From an uncultured Sphingopyxis sp. (GTDB taxonomy: Bacteria > Pseudomonadota > Alphaproteobacteria > Sphingomonadales > Sphingomonadaceae), in NCBI GenBank assembly GCA_937873425.1, contig CALMYE010000002.1, forward strand, positions 1 to 64,000: a DNA stretch of 64,000 nucleotides. The letters run 5' to 3'. The notes beneath the pieces are model-generated. The model ran no database searches. It had not been told where the DNA came from and was given only the letters and a program-made list of their open reading frames with translations. Shown here piece by piece: positions 36,699 through 46,645 of this stretch (positions are counted from its first letter, which is position 1; each line of letters begins with the position of its first letter). The translations under genes and the position numbers were made by a program.

Positions 36699-37648
36699 AC
36701 GGAAAACTGGACTATGACGGCCGCGTCGCGGTCATTACGGGCGCGGGCAATGGCCTCGGCCGCTCGCACGCGCTGCTGCTCGCCTCGCGCGGCGCGCGCG
36801 TTGTTGTCAACGATCTCGGCGGCGAGATTTCGGGTGAAGGCACGGGTTCGGCTGAGGCCGCCGACGCCGTTGCCGCCGAAATCCGCGCCGCAGGCGGCGA
36901 CGCGATCGCAGATGCGCATAACGTCCTCGACGGCGACCGCATCGTGGAGACGGCACTCGACGCCTATGGTCGCGTCGACATCCTGATCTGCAACGCCGGC
37001 ATCCTGCGTGACCGCTCGTTCCGGAAGATGAGCGACGCCGAATGGCGCGACGTCGTCGAGGTCCATCTCCACGGCTCCTATAAGACCGCGCGCGCCGCCT
37101 GGCCCGCGATGAGCGAGCAGGGCTATGGCCGCCTCGTCTTCACGACGTCGGCGGCGGGGCTCTACGGCAATTTCGGCCAGGCGAATTACTCGGCGGCGAA
37201 GCTCGGAACCTACGGCCTCGTACGCTCGCTCGCGGTCGAGGGCGCGGCGAAGAATATCCGCGCCAATTGTATCGCCCCGCTCGCCGCCTCGCGCATGGCG
37301 GGGACGGTCTTTTCCGACGAAATGATGGCCAAGATGCAGCCCGACGCGGTGAGCCCACTCGTCGCCTATCTCTGCCACGAAGACTGCCCGGTCAACGGCG
37401 CGTTGTTCGAGGTCGGGGGGGGATGGGCGGCGCAGGTCCGCTGGGAACGCGCCGCGGGCGCCGCATTCGATCCCTCGGCGCCGCACAGCATCGAGGATGT
37501 TGCCCGGCGCTGGTGCGAGGTCACCGGCTTCGACGGCGGCGATCATCCCGACGACGTTGCGAGCTGCTTCGCGCCGTTCGCGCGCAACCTCGGCTTCGAA
37601 CTTGCCATCGCACCGGCACCGAAATCCAAGAACCCGCAGGAGTCCTGA
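36695..37648 (+). CDS. SDR-family 3-hydroxyacyl-CoA dehydrogenase (MFE-2-like)
   Basis: This 317-residue short-chain dehydrogenase has the cofactor motif TGAGNGLGRSH, NAGILRD, and the catalytic Ser in TTSAAGLYG with YSAAK. The extended C-terminal part and motifs such as VVVNDLGG match the N-terminal domain of peroxisomal multifunctional enzyme type 2, used on branched and sterol-type acyl-CoAs. It starts by a four-base overlap with the FadJ-like gene, and the lipid-transfer-type thiolase follows two bases after its stop. Confidence 0.9.
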   Translation: MNGKLDYDGRVAVITGAGNGLGRSHALLLASRGARVVVNDLGGEISGEGTGSAEAADAVAAEIRAAGGDAIADAHNVLDGDRIVETALDAYGRVDILICNAGILRDRSFRKMSDAEWRDVVEVHLHGSYKTARAAWPAMSEQGYGRLVFTTSAAGLYGNFGQANYSAAKLGTYGLVRSLAVEGAAKNIRANCIAPLAASRMAGTVFSDEMMAKMQPDAVSPLVAYLCHEDCPVNGALFEVGGGWAAQVRWERAAGAAFDPSAPHSIEDVARRWCEVTGFDGGDHPDDVASCFAPFARNLGFELAIAPAPKSKNPQES

Positions 37649-37650
37649 CG

Positions 37651-38835
37651 ATGTCCGCAGCCGTCCATGTAGCCGGGATCGGCATGATCCCCTTCACCAC
37701 GCCCAGCAAGGGCGCGCTCTATACCGACATGGGGGCGCAGGCGATCGGGGAAGCGCTCGCCGACGCCGGCCTGTCGTTCGACGCGGTCGAGCAGGCCTAT
37801 GCGGGCTATGTCTATGGCGATTCGACCAGCGGGCAAAATGTCGTCTACCGCGCCGGGCTGACCGGCATCCCGGTGATCAACGTCAACAATAATTGCTCGA
37901 CCGGATCGACCGCGCTCTATCTCGCACGGCAGGCGATTGCGCATGGCGCCGCAGACTGCGTTCTCGCCGTCGGCTTCGAGCAGATGACGCGCGGCGCGCT
38001 GCAAAGCTATTTCGCCGACCGCCCTAACCCGCTCGATCCCTTCGCCGAGGCGCTCGCGCGCAACCAGGGCTATGAGCCCGAAACGCCGGTCGCAGCGCAA
38101 TTCTTCGGCGGCGGAGGCCGCGAGCATATGGAGAAATATGGCACGAGCGCCGAGAGCTTTGCCGCGATCGCGGTCAAAGCCCGGCGCCACGCCGCGCGCA
38201 ACCCGAAGGCGGTGTTCCGCGAGGAGCTTAGCCTCGAGCAAATCCTCGCATCACCGATGATCTTCGCGCCGCTCACACGGCTGCAATGCTGTCCGCCGAC
38301 GAACGGCGCCGCGGCGGCGATCCTCTGTTCGGACGCCTTCATGCGGAAACATTCTCTGACCAAGGGCGCCGTGATCAAGGCGCAGGCGATGGCGACCGAC
38401 ACCACCGCGACCTTCGACAGCGGCAGCCGCATGGACGTCATCGGATTCGACATGAGCAGCCGCGCCGCGCAGGCGGTCTATGAAGCAAGCGGCATCGGCC
38501 CTGAGGACATCCGCGTCTGCGAGCTCCACGACTGCTTCACCGCGAACGAGCTGGTGACTTACGAAAGCCTCGGCCTCACCGCCGAGGGGACGGCAGAACG
38601 GTTCATCCGCGACGGCGACAACAGCTTCGGCGGCCGCTGCGTCACCAACCCTTCGGGCGGCCTGCTTTCGAAGGGCCATCCGCTCGGCGCGACGGGGCTC
38701 GCGCAATGCTATGAGCTGGTATCGCAGTTGCGCGGCACCGCAGGCGCGCGCCAGGTCGAGGGCGCGCGCATCGCGCTGCAGCACAATCTCGGACTCGGTG
38801 GCGCGTGCGTCGTGACGCTCTACGCCCAAGCCTGA
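37651..38835 (+). CDS. SCP-x-type thiolase (lipid-transfer protein family)
   Basis: This 394-residue thiolase-like protein has the acyl Cys in NNNCSTGSTALY, the HDCFTANEL segment and [14 protein letters not shown], characteristic of sterol carrier protein x thiolases rather than FadA. Such enzymes act on branched or ring-bearing 3-ketoacyl-CoAs, often with MFE-2-like SDR partners, as here. GCAGGAGTCCTGACG precedes the ATG. It is part of the plus-strand operon, and an acyl-CoA ligase follows 11 bases later. Confidence 0.9.
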   Translation: MSAAVHVAGIGMIPFTTPSKGALYTDMGAQAIGEALADAGLSFDAVEQAYAGYVYGDSTSGQNVVYRAGLTGIPVINVNNNCSTGSTALYLARQAIAHGAADCVLAVGFEQMTRGALQSYFADRPNPLDPFAEALARNQGYEPETPVAAQFFGGGGREHMEKYGTSAESFAAIAVKARRHAARNPKAVFREELSLEQILASPMIFAPLTRLQCCPPTNGAAAAILCSDAFMRKHSLTKGAVIKAQAMATDTTATFDSGSRMDVIGFDMSSRAAQAVYEASGIGPEDIRVCELHDCFTANELVTYESLGLTAEGTAERFIRDGDNSFGGRCVTNPSGGLLSKGHPLGATGLAQCYELVSQLRGTAGARQVEGARIALQHNLGLGGACVVTLYAQA

Positions 38836-38846
38836 CGCAGCAACCC

Positions 38847-40403
38847 ATGGCCAGTTTCTACCCGACGCGGCCGCGGTCGCCGTCCGAACCCCTGTTCCTC
38901 GAACGGATCGATGAGCAGGCGGCGGCGCTCGCCGACGCGCCCGCGGTGATCGACGCACGCGGGATGCTGTCCTGGCACGAGCTGCACGCGCGATCGCTTG
39001 CCGTCGCACAGGCGCTCGTGGCCGCGGGCGGGCGACGCGGCGAGCGCGCAGCCATCGCGGCAGGGAGCACGCGTGACTATGTGGTGGTGCTCGTCGGCAT
39101 CCTGCGCGCGGGGATGAGCGCGGTCCCGCTGTCGACGATGGCGAGCGACGAGTTGCTCAGGTCGCTGCTCGCCGATTGCGGAGCGCGCTTTCTCTTCGCC
39201 GATGCTCGGACGGCGGTGCGCGTCGACCGGCTGCCTTCCGTGCCCGCACATCGTATTGCGCTCGGCGAGGCAGCGGCGGGTTGGACGTCGCTGACCCACT
39301 GGCTCGAAGCGGCTCCGGCGGACGTCGCGCTGCCGCCCCCGCCCGCGGCGCGCGACGAGTTCAACATCATCTACAGCTCGGGCACCACCGGCACGCCAAA
39401 GGGCATCGTGCACGACCAAGCGCTCCGCGCGATCCAGGCCAATGCTTTCGCCGCCTTCGGTCTCGACCGCGACGCGCGCACGATGCTGACCACCCCACTC
39501 TATTCGAACTACAGCCTCGTCGCGCTGTTCGGCACGCTGTGCGGCGGCGGCCGGATCATCCTGTCCGAGCGTTTCGACGAGGGGCGGTTCATCGAGGATT
39601 GCCATCGCCACGGCGCGACACACGCCTTTCTGGTTCCCGAACAGATCACGCGCATCCTTGTGCATCCCGACGTCCGCCGGCTCGGGAATGACGGTCCGAT
39701 GACGATCCTTTCGGCTGGCTCGCCGCTGCGCGCCGCACGCAAGCGCGAGCTGATCGAGCGGACCGGCGCGCTGCTCGTCGAAATTTACGGCGCCACCGAG
39801 GGCGGCGCGAGCACAGTGCTCGTCGCCAATCAATTCCCCGACAAGCTCGGCTCAGTAGGGCGCCCGTCGCAGGACTGCGACATCCGCATCGTCGGCGAGG
39901 ACGGGCGCGAGGTCGCGCCGGGCGAAACCGGCGAGATTGTCGGCCGCTCGGCGACGATGATGCAGGCCTATCTGCGCGCGCCGGGCGAGACCGCGAAGCT
40001 GATGTGGGCCGCGCCCGACGGCCAAATCTTCATGCGATCGGGCGACATCGGCTACTTCGACCCCGACGGCTTCCTCCATCTCGCCGACCGGAAGAAGGAT
40101 GTGATCATCTCGGGCGGCATGAATATCTATGCTTCGGACCTTGAGGAGATGCTCGATCGCCATCCGTCGGTGAAAGCCAGCGCGGTCGTCGCCGGGCCTT
40201 CGGAGCGGTGGGGCGAAACGCCGGTCGCGTTCGTCGTCGCCGACAGCGATGCCCCCGACACCGCCGAACTGCTCGCCTGGGTCAATCTGCGCCTGTCGCG
40301 GCATCAGCGCATCGAGCGCATCCGCTACGTGCGCGATCTGCCGCGCAATGACATGGGCAAGGTTGTCAAGAAGGAACTGAAGCAGAAGCTCTGGGAGGCA
40401 TAG
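38847..40403 (+). CDS. acyl-CoA synthetase (AMP-forming)
   Basis: This 518-residue ligase activates a carboxylic acid to its CoA thioester. The AMP-binding P-loop is YSSGTTGTPKGI (about 172-183). IYGATEGG is the A5 motif, SGDIGYFDPDGFLHLADRKK the hinge region, and the catalytic C-terminal Lys is in RNDMGKVVKKEL. It closes the plus-strand operon and converges on a second ligase gene. The acid is unknown but is probably the imported substrate or its degradation product. Confidence 0.9.
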   Translation: MASFYPTRPRSPSEPLFLERIDEQAAALADAPAVIDARGMLSWHELHARSLAVAQALVAAGGRRGERAAIAAGSTRDYVVVLVGILRAGMSAVPLSTMASDELLRSLLADCGARFLFADARTAVRVDRLPSVPAHRIALGEAAAGWTSLTHWLEAAPADVALPPPPAARDEFNIIYSSGTTGTPKGIVHDQALRAIQANAFAAFGLDRDARTMLTTPLYSNYSLVALFGTLCGGGRIILSERFDEGRFIEDCHRHGATHAFLVPEQITRILVHPDVRRLGNDGPMTILSAGSPLRAARKRELIERTGALLVEIYGATEGGASTVLVANQFPDKLGSVGRPSQDCDIRIVGEDGREVAPGETGEIVGRSATMMQAYLRAPGETAKLMWAAPDGQIFMRSGDIGYFDPDGFLHLADRKKDVIISGGMNIYASDLEEMLDRHPSVKASAVVAGPSERWGETPVAFVVADSDAPDTAELLAWVNLRLSRHQRIERIRYVRDLPRNDMGKVVKKELKQKLWEA

Positions 40404-40410
40404 CGACTGG

Positions 40411-41979
40411 TCAGACGAGACGTGCGCGCAGATCGCGCTTCAGCACCTTGTCGAGCGTTCCCTTCGGCAGTTCGTCCAGGAAATGAACGGCGCGCGGCAC
40501 CTTGAAATCGGCGAGTTGTGCCGCGCAATGCGTGACCACCGCCGCAGCCTCGATACCCGGCGCCGCGACGATGAATGCGACCGCGACCTCGTCGAGCATT
40601 TCGTCGGGGCGACCGACCACCGCCGCTTCGACGACGCCAGGAAAGCCCATCAGCACGCGTTCGATCTCCGACGCCGCGACATTCTCGCCTCCGATCTTGA
40701 GCATGTCCTTCTCGCGCTCGGCGAAGAACAGGTCGCCACTCGGCGTCAGCGTCACCATGTCGCCGGTGTCGAGCCAGCCGTCGCCGGTGAAGGCCGCCGC
40801 GGTCGCCGCGGGGTCATCCAGATATTCAAGGAACAGCGACAGGCCGCGCACGCCAAGTATCTGAAGTTTGCCAGTGCCGCCCGGCAACACGGGCTCGCCG
40901 TCGTCGGAAAGCACACGCACGCCATATTCCGCTGCCGCATGCCCCATCCCCATCTCGGCATTGGGCCAGCCGCGGTCGGCGACGATTCCGTGACTTACCG
41001 TCTCGGTCATGCCCCACCAACCGATCGTCTTGATTCCCCACAGCGCGCGGATCGGCGCGACGTCGCTCGCGCAGGCCCAGAAGCGGAAGTCGTGGCTCGC
41101 CGGCGCCTCGCGGCTGATCAGGCTCTTGATCGTGAAGCCGATCATGTTCGCCCAGGTGCAGCGGTGGCGGCGCGCGATATCCCAGAAGCGCGACGCCGAA
41201 AAGCGCGGCTGGAGGACGATCGTCCCACCGCTCCACAGGCTGGCGAGCGTCGAATAGCCGATCGCATTGGTATGGAAGAGCGGGAGAAAAACGGGGGTTA
41301 CGTCGTCGTCCCTGACCCCGGCGTGCGCCGCGTTGACCTTCGCCGCCCACAGCGCGTTGGCGTGCGTCCAGACGACGCCCTTCGGACGCGAGGTCGTGCC
41401 CGAGGTGTATTGGACCGAGACTGGCCGTGTCGGATCGGAGGCGATCGCGGGCAAGGGGTCCGCAGGAACGAAAAGCGCGCTCAACGGCAGGCAACCGCCA
41501 GCAATCGGAGCGACCGCCTCGACCCCGGGATCGCGTTCGCGAACCAACACCGGCAGGCCGGCATCCATGCTCGCGCGAACCGCCGCAGCATATTTCGGCT
41601 GCGTGACCGCCAGCGCCGCGCGGCTGTGCGTCGCAAAATAGGCGATCTCGTCGGCGGGGCAGCGCGTGTTGGTCGTCACGGCGATCGCGCCGATCCGGGC
41701 GCAGGCGAACCAGAGGAAGAGGAATTCGGGGCAATTGTCGAGATGAATCATCACCCGGTCACCCGGGCCGATATCTTGGGCGGCAAGGTTCGCGGCGCAA
41801 TCCTCGACCGCCGCCGCGAACGCGGCGCAATTCCACGCCCGATCCTCGCCCGCAAAGCTCTCCCAGACAAGAAAGGGGTCATCGGGCGTGGTTTCGGCGC
41901 GAGTGCGGAGCAGCCACGGTACGTCGCGGCCTGAAAAAGGATGGATCATCGCGGCCGATATCGTCGGGGTTTTCGTCAT
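40411..41979 (-). CDS. acyl-CoA synthetase (AMP-forming), second
   Basis: This 522-residue ligase has YTSGTTSRPKGVVWTH as the P-loop, WWGMTETVSHG, and a C-terminal catalytic Lys in KGTLDKVLKRDLRARL. Two ligases suggest that two different acids are activated, for example the whole substrate and a ring or side-chain fragment. The start at 41979 is chosen for the site AGGGGACGAGTC; ATG 41949 is an alternative. It follows an acyl-CoA dehydrogenase gene by 10 bases in a three-gene minus-strand operon. Confidence 0.9.
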   Translation of the reverse strand: MTKTPTISAAMIHPFSGRDVPWLLRTRAETTPDDPFLVWESFAGEDRAWNCAAFAAAVEDCAANLAAQDIGPGDRVMIHLDNCPEFLFLWFACARIGAIAVTTNTRCPADEIAYFATHSRAALAVTQPKYAAAVRASMDAGLPVLVRERDPGVEAVAPIAGGCLPLSALFVPADPLPAIASDPTRPVSVQYTSGTTSRPKGVVWTHANALWAAKVNAAHAGVRDDDVTPVFLPLFHTNAIGYSTLASLWSGGTIVLQPRFSASRFWDIARRHRCTWANMIGFTIKSLISREAPASHDFRFWACASDVAPIRALWGIKTIGWWGMTETVSHGIVADRGWPNAEMGMGHAAAEYGVRVLSDDGEPVLPGGTGKLQILGVRGLSLFLEYLDDPAATAAAFTGDGWLDTGDMVTLTPSGDLFFAEREKDMLKIGGENVAASEIERVLMGFPGVVEAAVVGRPDEMLDEVAVAFIVAAPGIEAAAVVTHCAAQLADFKVPRAVHFLDELPKGTLDKVLKRDLRARLV

Positions 41980-41989
41980 GACTCGTCCC

Positions 41990-43087
41990 CTAGACGGCGA
42001 CCGCATCAATGCGGTCGGCATGATAGGATGCGTCGCCGAACCGGGTCTCGAACACGAGCAGGCGCTTGAAATAATGACCGACATGGAACTCATTCGTCAT
42101 GCCCATTCCGCCGTGCAGCTGAATCGCCTGCCGGCCGATGCAGCGCGCGGCGTGGATGACCTGCTGCTTCGCCTGGCTGATCGCGCGCTTGCGCTCCGCG
42201 TCGGCCGCGCCCAGGCTGAGCGTCGCGAAGATCGCCATCGAGCGCGCGAGTTCGAGCTCGACGAGCAGGTCGGCCATGCGGTGGGCGAGCGCCTGGAACT
42301 TGCCGATCGGCACGCCGAACTGACGGCGCGTCTGCAGATGTTCGGCCGTCGCGCGCAGCAGATGATCCATTCCCCCGACGGCGTCGGCGCACCAGGCCGC
42401 GATCGCCCGATCAGCAGCCATCTCGATCGTCGCGAGCGCATCGCCGTCGCCGAGCAGTGCGTCCGCCGCCACCGCGACCTCGCGCAGAACGAGATCGCTC
42501 GCCTGTCCGCCGTCGGTCGTCGTGAAGTGTCTCGGCTCGACGCCGTCGGCGCGGCTATCGACGATGAACAGCCGCGTGCCGCGTTCGCCTTCAACGGCGG
42601 CGCTGACGATGAAGTAGTCGGCGACGGCTGCGTCGAAAACCACCTGCTTCTCGCCACGCAGGACGAAACCATTGCCAGTAACGCGCGCGACCGTCGTCGC
42701 CGCATCGAATGCGTAGCGCCGGCCGGGCTCGGCGCCCGCGAAAGCGAAGACCGCCTCGCCCGCCATGATGGCCGGCAAGAAGCACGCCTTTTGTACCGCG
42801 CTGCCTAGCCGCGACAGAAGTGCACCGCACAGAACTACAGTCGAATAGAAGGGCGTGCGGACGAGGTTCGCGCCGAACGCCTCGCCGAGCAGCATCGTCT
42901 CGACATCGCCCTCGCCGAGGCCGCCGAGCGCGGGATCGAAGCCGAGCGAAAGCCAGCCGAGCTCGGCCATCTCGCGCCACGCCGTGTCGGGCGCCGCGGC
43001 GCCCTTCGCGAGGCCCCCATTGTCCGCCGACCAGCGGTCCGCCGCTTCCTTGAGCAAAGATTGCTCGTCGCTGAAATCAAAGTTCAT
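41990..43087 (-). CDS. acyl-CoA dehydrogenase, second subunit-like
   Basis: This 365-residue flavoprotein of the acyl-CoA dehydrogenase family starts MNFDFSDEQSLLKEAADRW. Its ATG has GAGG seven bases upstream, within the stop of the preceding gene; a GTG four codons earlier is less likely. It is shorter and more diverged than its neighbour. Two adjacent, unequal genes of this family often encode an alpha2beta2 enzyme in sterol or bile-acid side-chain degradation. Which Glu is catalytic was not established here. Confidence 0.9.
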   Translation of the reverse strand: MNFDFSDEQSLLKEAADRWSADNGGLAKGAAAPDTAWREMAELGWLSLGFDPALGGLGEGDVETMLLGEAFGANLVRTPFYSTVVLCGALLSRLGSAVQKACFLPAIMAGEAVFAFAGAEPGRRYAFDAATTVARVTGNGFVLRGEKQVVFDAAVADYFIVSAAVEGERGTRLFIVDSRADGVEPRHFTTTDGGQASDLVLREVAVAADALLGDGDALATIEMAADRAIAAWCADAVGGMDHLLRATAEHLQTRRQFGVPIGKFQALAHRMADLLVELELARSMAIFATLSLGAADAERKRAISQAKQQVIHAARCIGRQAIQLHGGMGMTNEFHVGHYFKRLLVFETRFGDASYHADRIDAVAV

Positions 43088-43095
43088 CTTGGGCC

Positions 43096-44274
43096 TCACA
43101 AACCGAAATACTGCTTGGAAATGATGCTCCGCTGCACCTCGTCCGAACCGCCGTAGATGGTCGCCGCCCGGCGGAAGAAGAAATAGCCGAGCGTTCGTTC
43201 GACATAGGCGGCGACTTCGCCCGGAGCGCCGCCGGTGACGCCCGCGGGGCCGTAGCGTGCAGCGCCATAGCCGAGCGCCTCGACCGCAAGCTCGCTCGCC
43301 GCCTGCTGGAGATGGCTCCCTTCCATCTTGAGGATCGACGCCTGCACCGCGCTCGCCGCAGCGCCCTCGCTGCCGGTCAGGAAGCGCAGTTCGGTGATCT
43401 CGAGCGCCTTGAGGCGCGTTTCGATCGCCCCGAGCCGACGGCGAAAAGCGGAATCGTTGGCCAGGGGACCGCTGCTTGAGGCGAGGTAGCCGCGCAGCGC
43501 CTTCAGCGCCTCCTGCGTCTCGGCAACACCGGTCAGCCCGGTGCGTTCATGGCCGAGCAGATATTTGGCATAGGTCCAGCCGCGGTTCTCTTCGCCGATT
43601 CGGTTGGCGACGGGCACGCGGACATCCTCGAAGAATATCTCGTTCAGGTGATGGTGGTTGTCGATCGTCTCGACCGGCCGGACGGTGATCCCCGGAGTCG
43701 TCATGTCGATCAGCAGGAAGCTGATCCCGTCCTGTTGCCGCGCCTCGGTATCGGTACGAACGAGGCAAAAGATCCAGTCTGCCCAATGCGCATAGCTGGT
43801 CCAGATTTTCTGGCCGTTGACGACATAATCTTCCCCGTCGCGTAGCGCACGCGTCCATACGGCAGCTAGGTCAGACCCCGCACCGGGCTCGGAAAAGCCT
43901 TGGCACCAGAAAGTCGACCCATCGAGGATCGACGGTAGAAAGCGCCTTTTCTGTTCATCTGTACCGAATTTCCGGATCACCGGCCCCACCATGCCGATGT
44001 TGAACGGCATGATCATCGGCACAGGTGCTCGCGCCAGTTCCTGATCCAGCAGGTAGCGCTGCACCGGCGGTAACGCCGCCCCCCCTGCGTCCACTGGCCA
44101 TGACGGCGCGATCCAGCCTCGTTCGTAAAGAATCCTATGCCATTTCCTATGATCTGAAAGATCGAATGAGCCTCCCACTGCTTTTGTCGCAAATTCCGCG
44201 GGTATCGATTCCGCCAGAAAATCGCGCACTTCCTGTCGAAATGCTACATCGCCATCTGACATCAGCAAGTTCAC
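43096..44274 (-). CDS. acyl-CoA dehydrogenase, first subunit-like
   Basis: This 392-residue protein has the substrate/FAD signatures CQGFSEPGAGSDLAAV and a C-terminal YGGSDEVQRSIISKQ, a full family layout. It introduces the alpha-beta double bond into an acyl-CoA. The start is GTG at 44274 with GAAAGGGCTGTAGG upstream; ATG 44262 is an alternative. It is the first gene of the operon with the second dehydrogenase and second ligase, and has the cluster operator 71 bases upstream. Confidence 0.92.
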   Translation of the reverse strand: MNLLMSDGDVAFRQEVRDFLAESIPAEFATKAVGGSFDLSDHRKWHRILYERGWIAPSWPVDAGGAALPPVQRYLLDQELARAPVPMIMPFNIGMVGPVIRKFGTDEQKRRFLPSILDGSTFWCQGFSEPGAGSDLAAVWTRALRDGEDYVVNGQKIWTSYAHWADWIFCLVRTDTEARQQDGISFLLIDMTTPGITVRPVETIDNHHHLNEIFFEDVRVPVANRIGEENRGWTYAKYLLGHERTGLTGVAETQEALKALRGYLASSSGPLANDSAFRRRLGAIETRLKALEITELRFLTGSEGAAASAVQASILKMEGSHLQQAASELAVEALGYGAARYGPAGVTGGAPGEVAAYVERTLGYFFFRRAATIYGGSDEVQRSIISKQYFGL

Positions 44275-44344
44275 CCTACAGCCCTTTCACAAAGCTTCGC
44301 TTTGTAGAAGCGGCTAACATCCGCACAAAAGCCTGTCAATAAAT

Positions 44345-44360
44345 CTGTACAAATGTACTA
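44345..44360. promoter_or_regulatory. catabolic-regulon operator, acyl-CoA dehydrogenase promoter
   Basis: The minus strand reads TAGTACATTTGTACAG, with both GTAC half-sites intact. It is 71 bases upstream of the GTG start of the first acyl-CoA dehydrogenase. It is the rightmost member of the motif set and marks the right edge of the island. Confidence 0.75.
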
Positions 44361-44777
44361 TTATGAGTCACGCGGGTGTATTCTGCTGACGACAATCAGG
44401 AGCCTCGATACCTTTTCTCGTGGACCGCCCCGGCGAGAGTCGGCTGCAAAAGGGTCGCGTGGCAAAACTGCACAAAAAGAGATGGAGATGGAAGCAAGAC
44501 CCTCTAGGCTGCACTCAGTCCGAGCGTCCAACAATGTTGAGAGCGCGATGCCCTTCAGCAGTCACTGCTGGTGATCGGCAGTTCCCTTGAGCCGGGCATG
44601 GTCTGGGGGGAATCAATGGCGGGCGGGTGAAGACATATAAATCTAAGCGTTTGTGTCCCGCGAACGAGATCGCGACGCCTGTCGTTGCGTCCCGCTATAG
44701 ATGCAGTCGCCCGTAGAGCGGCTCGGTTCTTTCGGCCGCCGAGATCAAAAAGCGCGTCTCCGCAACGCATCAACGCA
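44361..44777. other. 417-base gap, no gene seen
   Basis: It lies between the catabolic island promoter and the end of the lipoprotein gene. It has mixed, lower-GC composition. The short open frames are not protein-like. No terminator hairpin with a T-run was recognised. It is a second possible boundary of the catabolic island. Confidence 0.4.
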
Positions 44778-46625
44778 CTAGTTCTTCCCCAAGGCTTCCT
44801 CGGCCTGCTTGATCGCGAGCCGCCATTGCAACTGCGCGGCGAGGGCTTCGAGACGCGCCGTCTCATTCAAAAACTCGCGTTCAACCACAGGATCGGGCTT
44901 GGCAGGGGGAAAACGAAGATCGAGAAGCGTCTTTTCCTTGGTGATCTTGTCGATCTCGTACTGGATCTGCGCAATCTCGTCGGTTCGCACGGCGGCCGCC
45001 TCGGTCCGCTGCGCGGCCACTTCACCCCGTTCATAGGCAATGTCGGCCCGATATTGCAGCAGAGCCTCGCGCCTTTCCTTCCGGCGCGCCATCCGCTCCT
45101 CGTCGAGCTTGGTCGCCGCCGTCGCGGCAGTCGCCATCGCCTGGGCTAGGATGGCCGATTTTTCGGCGTATTGGAATTTGATGAGCGTACCGTCTTCGCG
45201 GATCGCGAGGCTCAGGGCATTGTTCTGAAAAGCGCCGTTGGTGAGCGGCGCGAAGCGCAGCTGACCGAGTTGCGGCGCGACGTCCCAGCCGGTCAGCAAA
45301 AGTTGCTCGGGGTCACCTTCGCGGCAGCTGCGCGCCCGGTCGCACAACAGCAGCCGCGCGCGCTGGGGCTGACGGAAGAAGATGCCTTTGTGGGCGACGT
45401 TGCGGCGGGCGGCGACCGCACCGGTATCGGAAAGGCAGGCCTGACGAAAATGCTCGGGTTTGCCGATGCAGGGCTTCAAAGGCCCGTGCTCGGGAAGAAA
45501 TTCGGCATGGACGCTGAAATGGCCGGCAGCGCATTCGCCAAGATCGCGCGTCACGCACACGGCATCGAAAGATGTCTTGCCTTGCGCTGCAAGCTGCTCC
45601 GCCTGGTCGTCGAGTGTCGCCTCGATACGCTGGGCGACCGCCAAGCCGAACTCGGGGGACCAGTCAGCCGGCATATTGGCGAGCTTCGCGCGCAGTCGCT
45701 CCGGATCGTAAATATTGCGCGGAATGCGCTGCTCTTGCACCTGGACACGCGTCGCGAGCCAGTTGCGCAGCGCCCCCGACATGCCGATCGAACCGCGCGT
45801 CTCGAAAGGATCGGTCGGCCAGATCCTGCTTTCCACGAAGCTCAGCTTCTTCTCGGCGCGCAGCAATTTCCCCTGCTCGGCCTCGAGACTTGCGACATTG
45901 GCCCGATGGCGATCGTGCAGCGCGAGAAGCCGGCGGGCATCATTGGCATCCGACAATTTCACGTTCGCGCGCATAGCGATCGCCTCGATCTCGCGAAGAT
46001 CGGGCGCGATCAAATTGGTCAGGCGCTTGATCTCGAGGCGCGCCGCATCCGCCGCGCCAATCGCATCGATCGTATCCTGCGTGCAGACCAGTTCATATTT
46101 GGCCTCGCTTTGGTCGAGAAGCTGCTGAGCGGCAAGCCCGACCCGGTCGTCCGACTGGGCGCCCGCCAGTTCGGCAAGCGGATTGGGCGCGAGCAGGGAA
46201 GCGCTCGAGATTCCGAACTCAACCGCGCTTTTCAGAAAATCGCCGGTCTTGTCCTCGGCCGCGGCGTTGATCGATTTCAGCGTTCCTGTCCGTGGATAGG
46301 CCTCGACGGCGAAGTCGGTGATCTTGAGCGGGCTCGAGAGCGCCGAATAGTCTACCGTATAGGCTTCGCCCGCGACATGATCCGAGGAGGCGACCGTTTC
46401 GACCTTGAAGGCGAGTCCAATCGGTTTGCCATTGGCGTCTAAGCCAGGGCAACTCGACAATTTATAGCCGACAAGGATGTCATACTGGAGCATCGGCAAG
46501 CGGTAGCCATGATCGGGAAGCGCCATTCCCGCCGAGGTGACAGCATAGGTCGGGCGCGTTTCGATGCTCGTGCAGGCGGAGCATGCGGCAAGCCCAAGCA
46601 TCGCGGCGATGATCTTCCTCTTCAT
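44778..46625 (-). CDS. lipoprotein with long coiled-coil, unknown function
   Basis: This 615-residue protein begins MKRKIIAAMLGLAACSAC, a lipoprotein signal with lipobox LAAC, so it should be anchored in a membrane facing the periplasm. The middle is unrecognised but has several Cys (for example CIGKPEHFRQAC). Residues about 510-600 are a highly charged helical coiled coil (RKERREALLQYRADIAYERG). It is the last gene of the operon after the protease, with a 20-base gap. AAGGGGGCAGAGACC precedes the ATG. The function is unknown. Confidence 0.75.
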   Translation of the reverse strand: MKRKIIAAMLGLAACSACTSIETRPTYAVTSAGMALPDHGYRLPMLQYDILVGYKLSSCPGLDANGKPIGLAFKVETVASSDHVAGEAYTVDYSALSSPLKITDFAVEAYPRTGTLKSINAAAEDKTGDFLKSAVEFGISSASLLAPNPLAELAGAQSDDRVGLAAQQLLDQSEAKYELVCTQDTIDAIGAADAARLEIKRLTNLIAPDLREIEAIAMRANVKLSDANDARRLLALHDRHRANVASLEAEQGKLLRAEKKLSFVESRIWPTDPFETRGSIGMSGALRNWLATRVQVQEQRIPRNIYDPERLRAKLANMPADWSPEFGLAVAQRIEATLDDQAEQLAAQGKTSFDAVCVTRDLGECAAGHFSVHAEFLPEHGPLKPCIGKPEHFRQACLSDTGAVAARRNVAHKGIFFRQPQRARLLLCDRARSCREGDPEQLLLTGWDVAPQLGQLRFAPLTNGAFQNNALSLAIREDGTLIKFQYAEKSAILAQAMATAATAATKLDEERMARRKERREALLQYRADIAYERGEVAAQRTEAAAVRTDEIAQIQYEIDKITKEKTLLDLRFPPAKPDPVVEREFLNETARLEALAAQLQWRLAIKQAEEALGKN

Positions 46626-46645
46626 GGTCTCTGCCCCCTTAGCAA

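Noticed and set aside
44353..44574. 73-codon plus-strand open frame beside the operator
   Set aside because: Starts inside the operator, no ribosome-binding site, and the sequence does not look protein-like.
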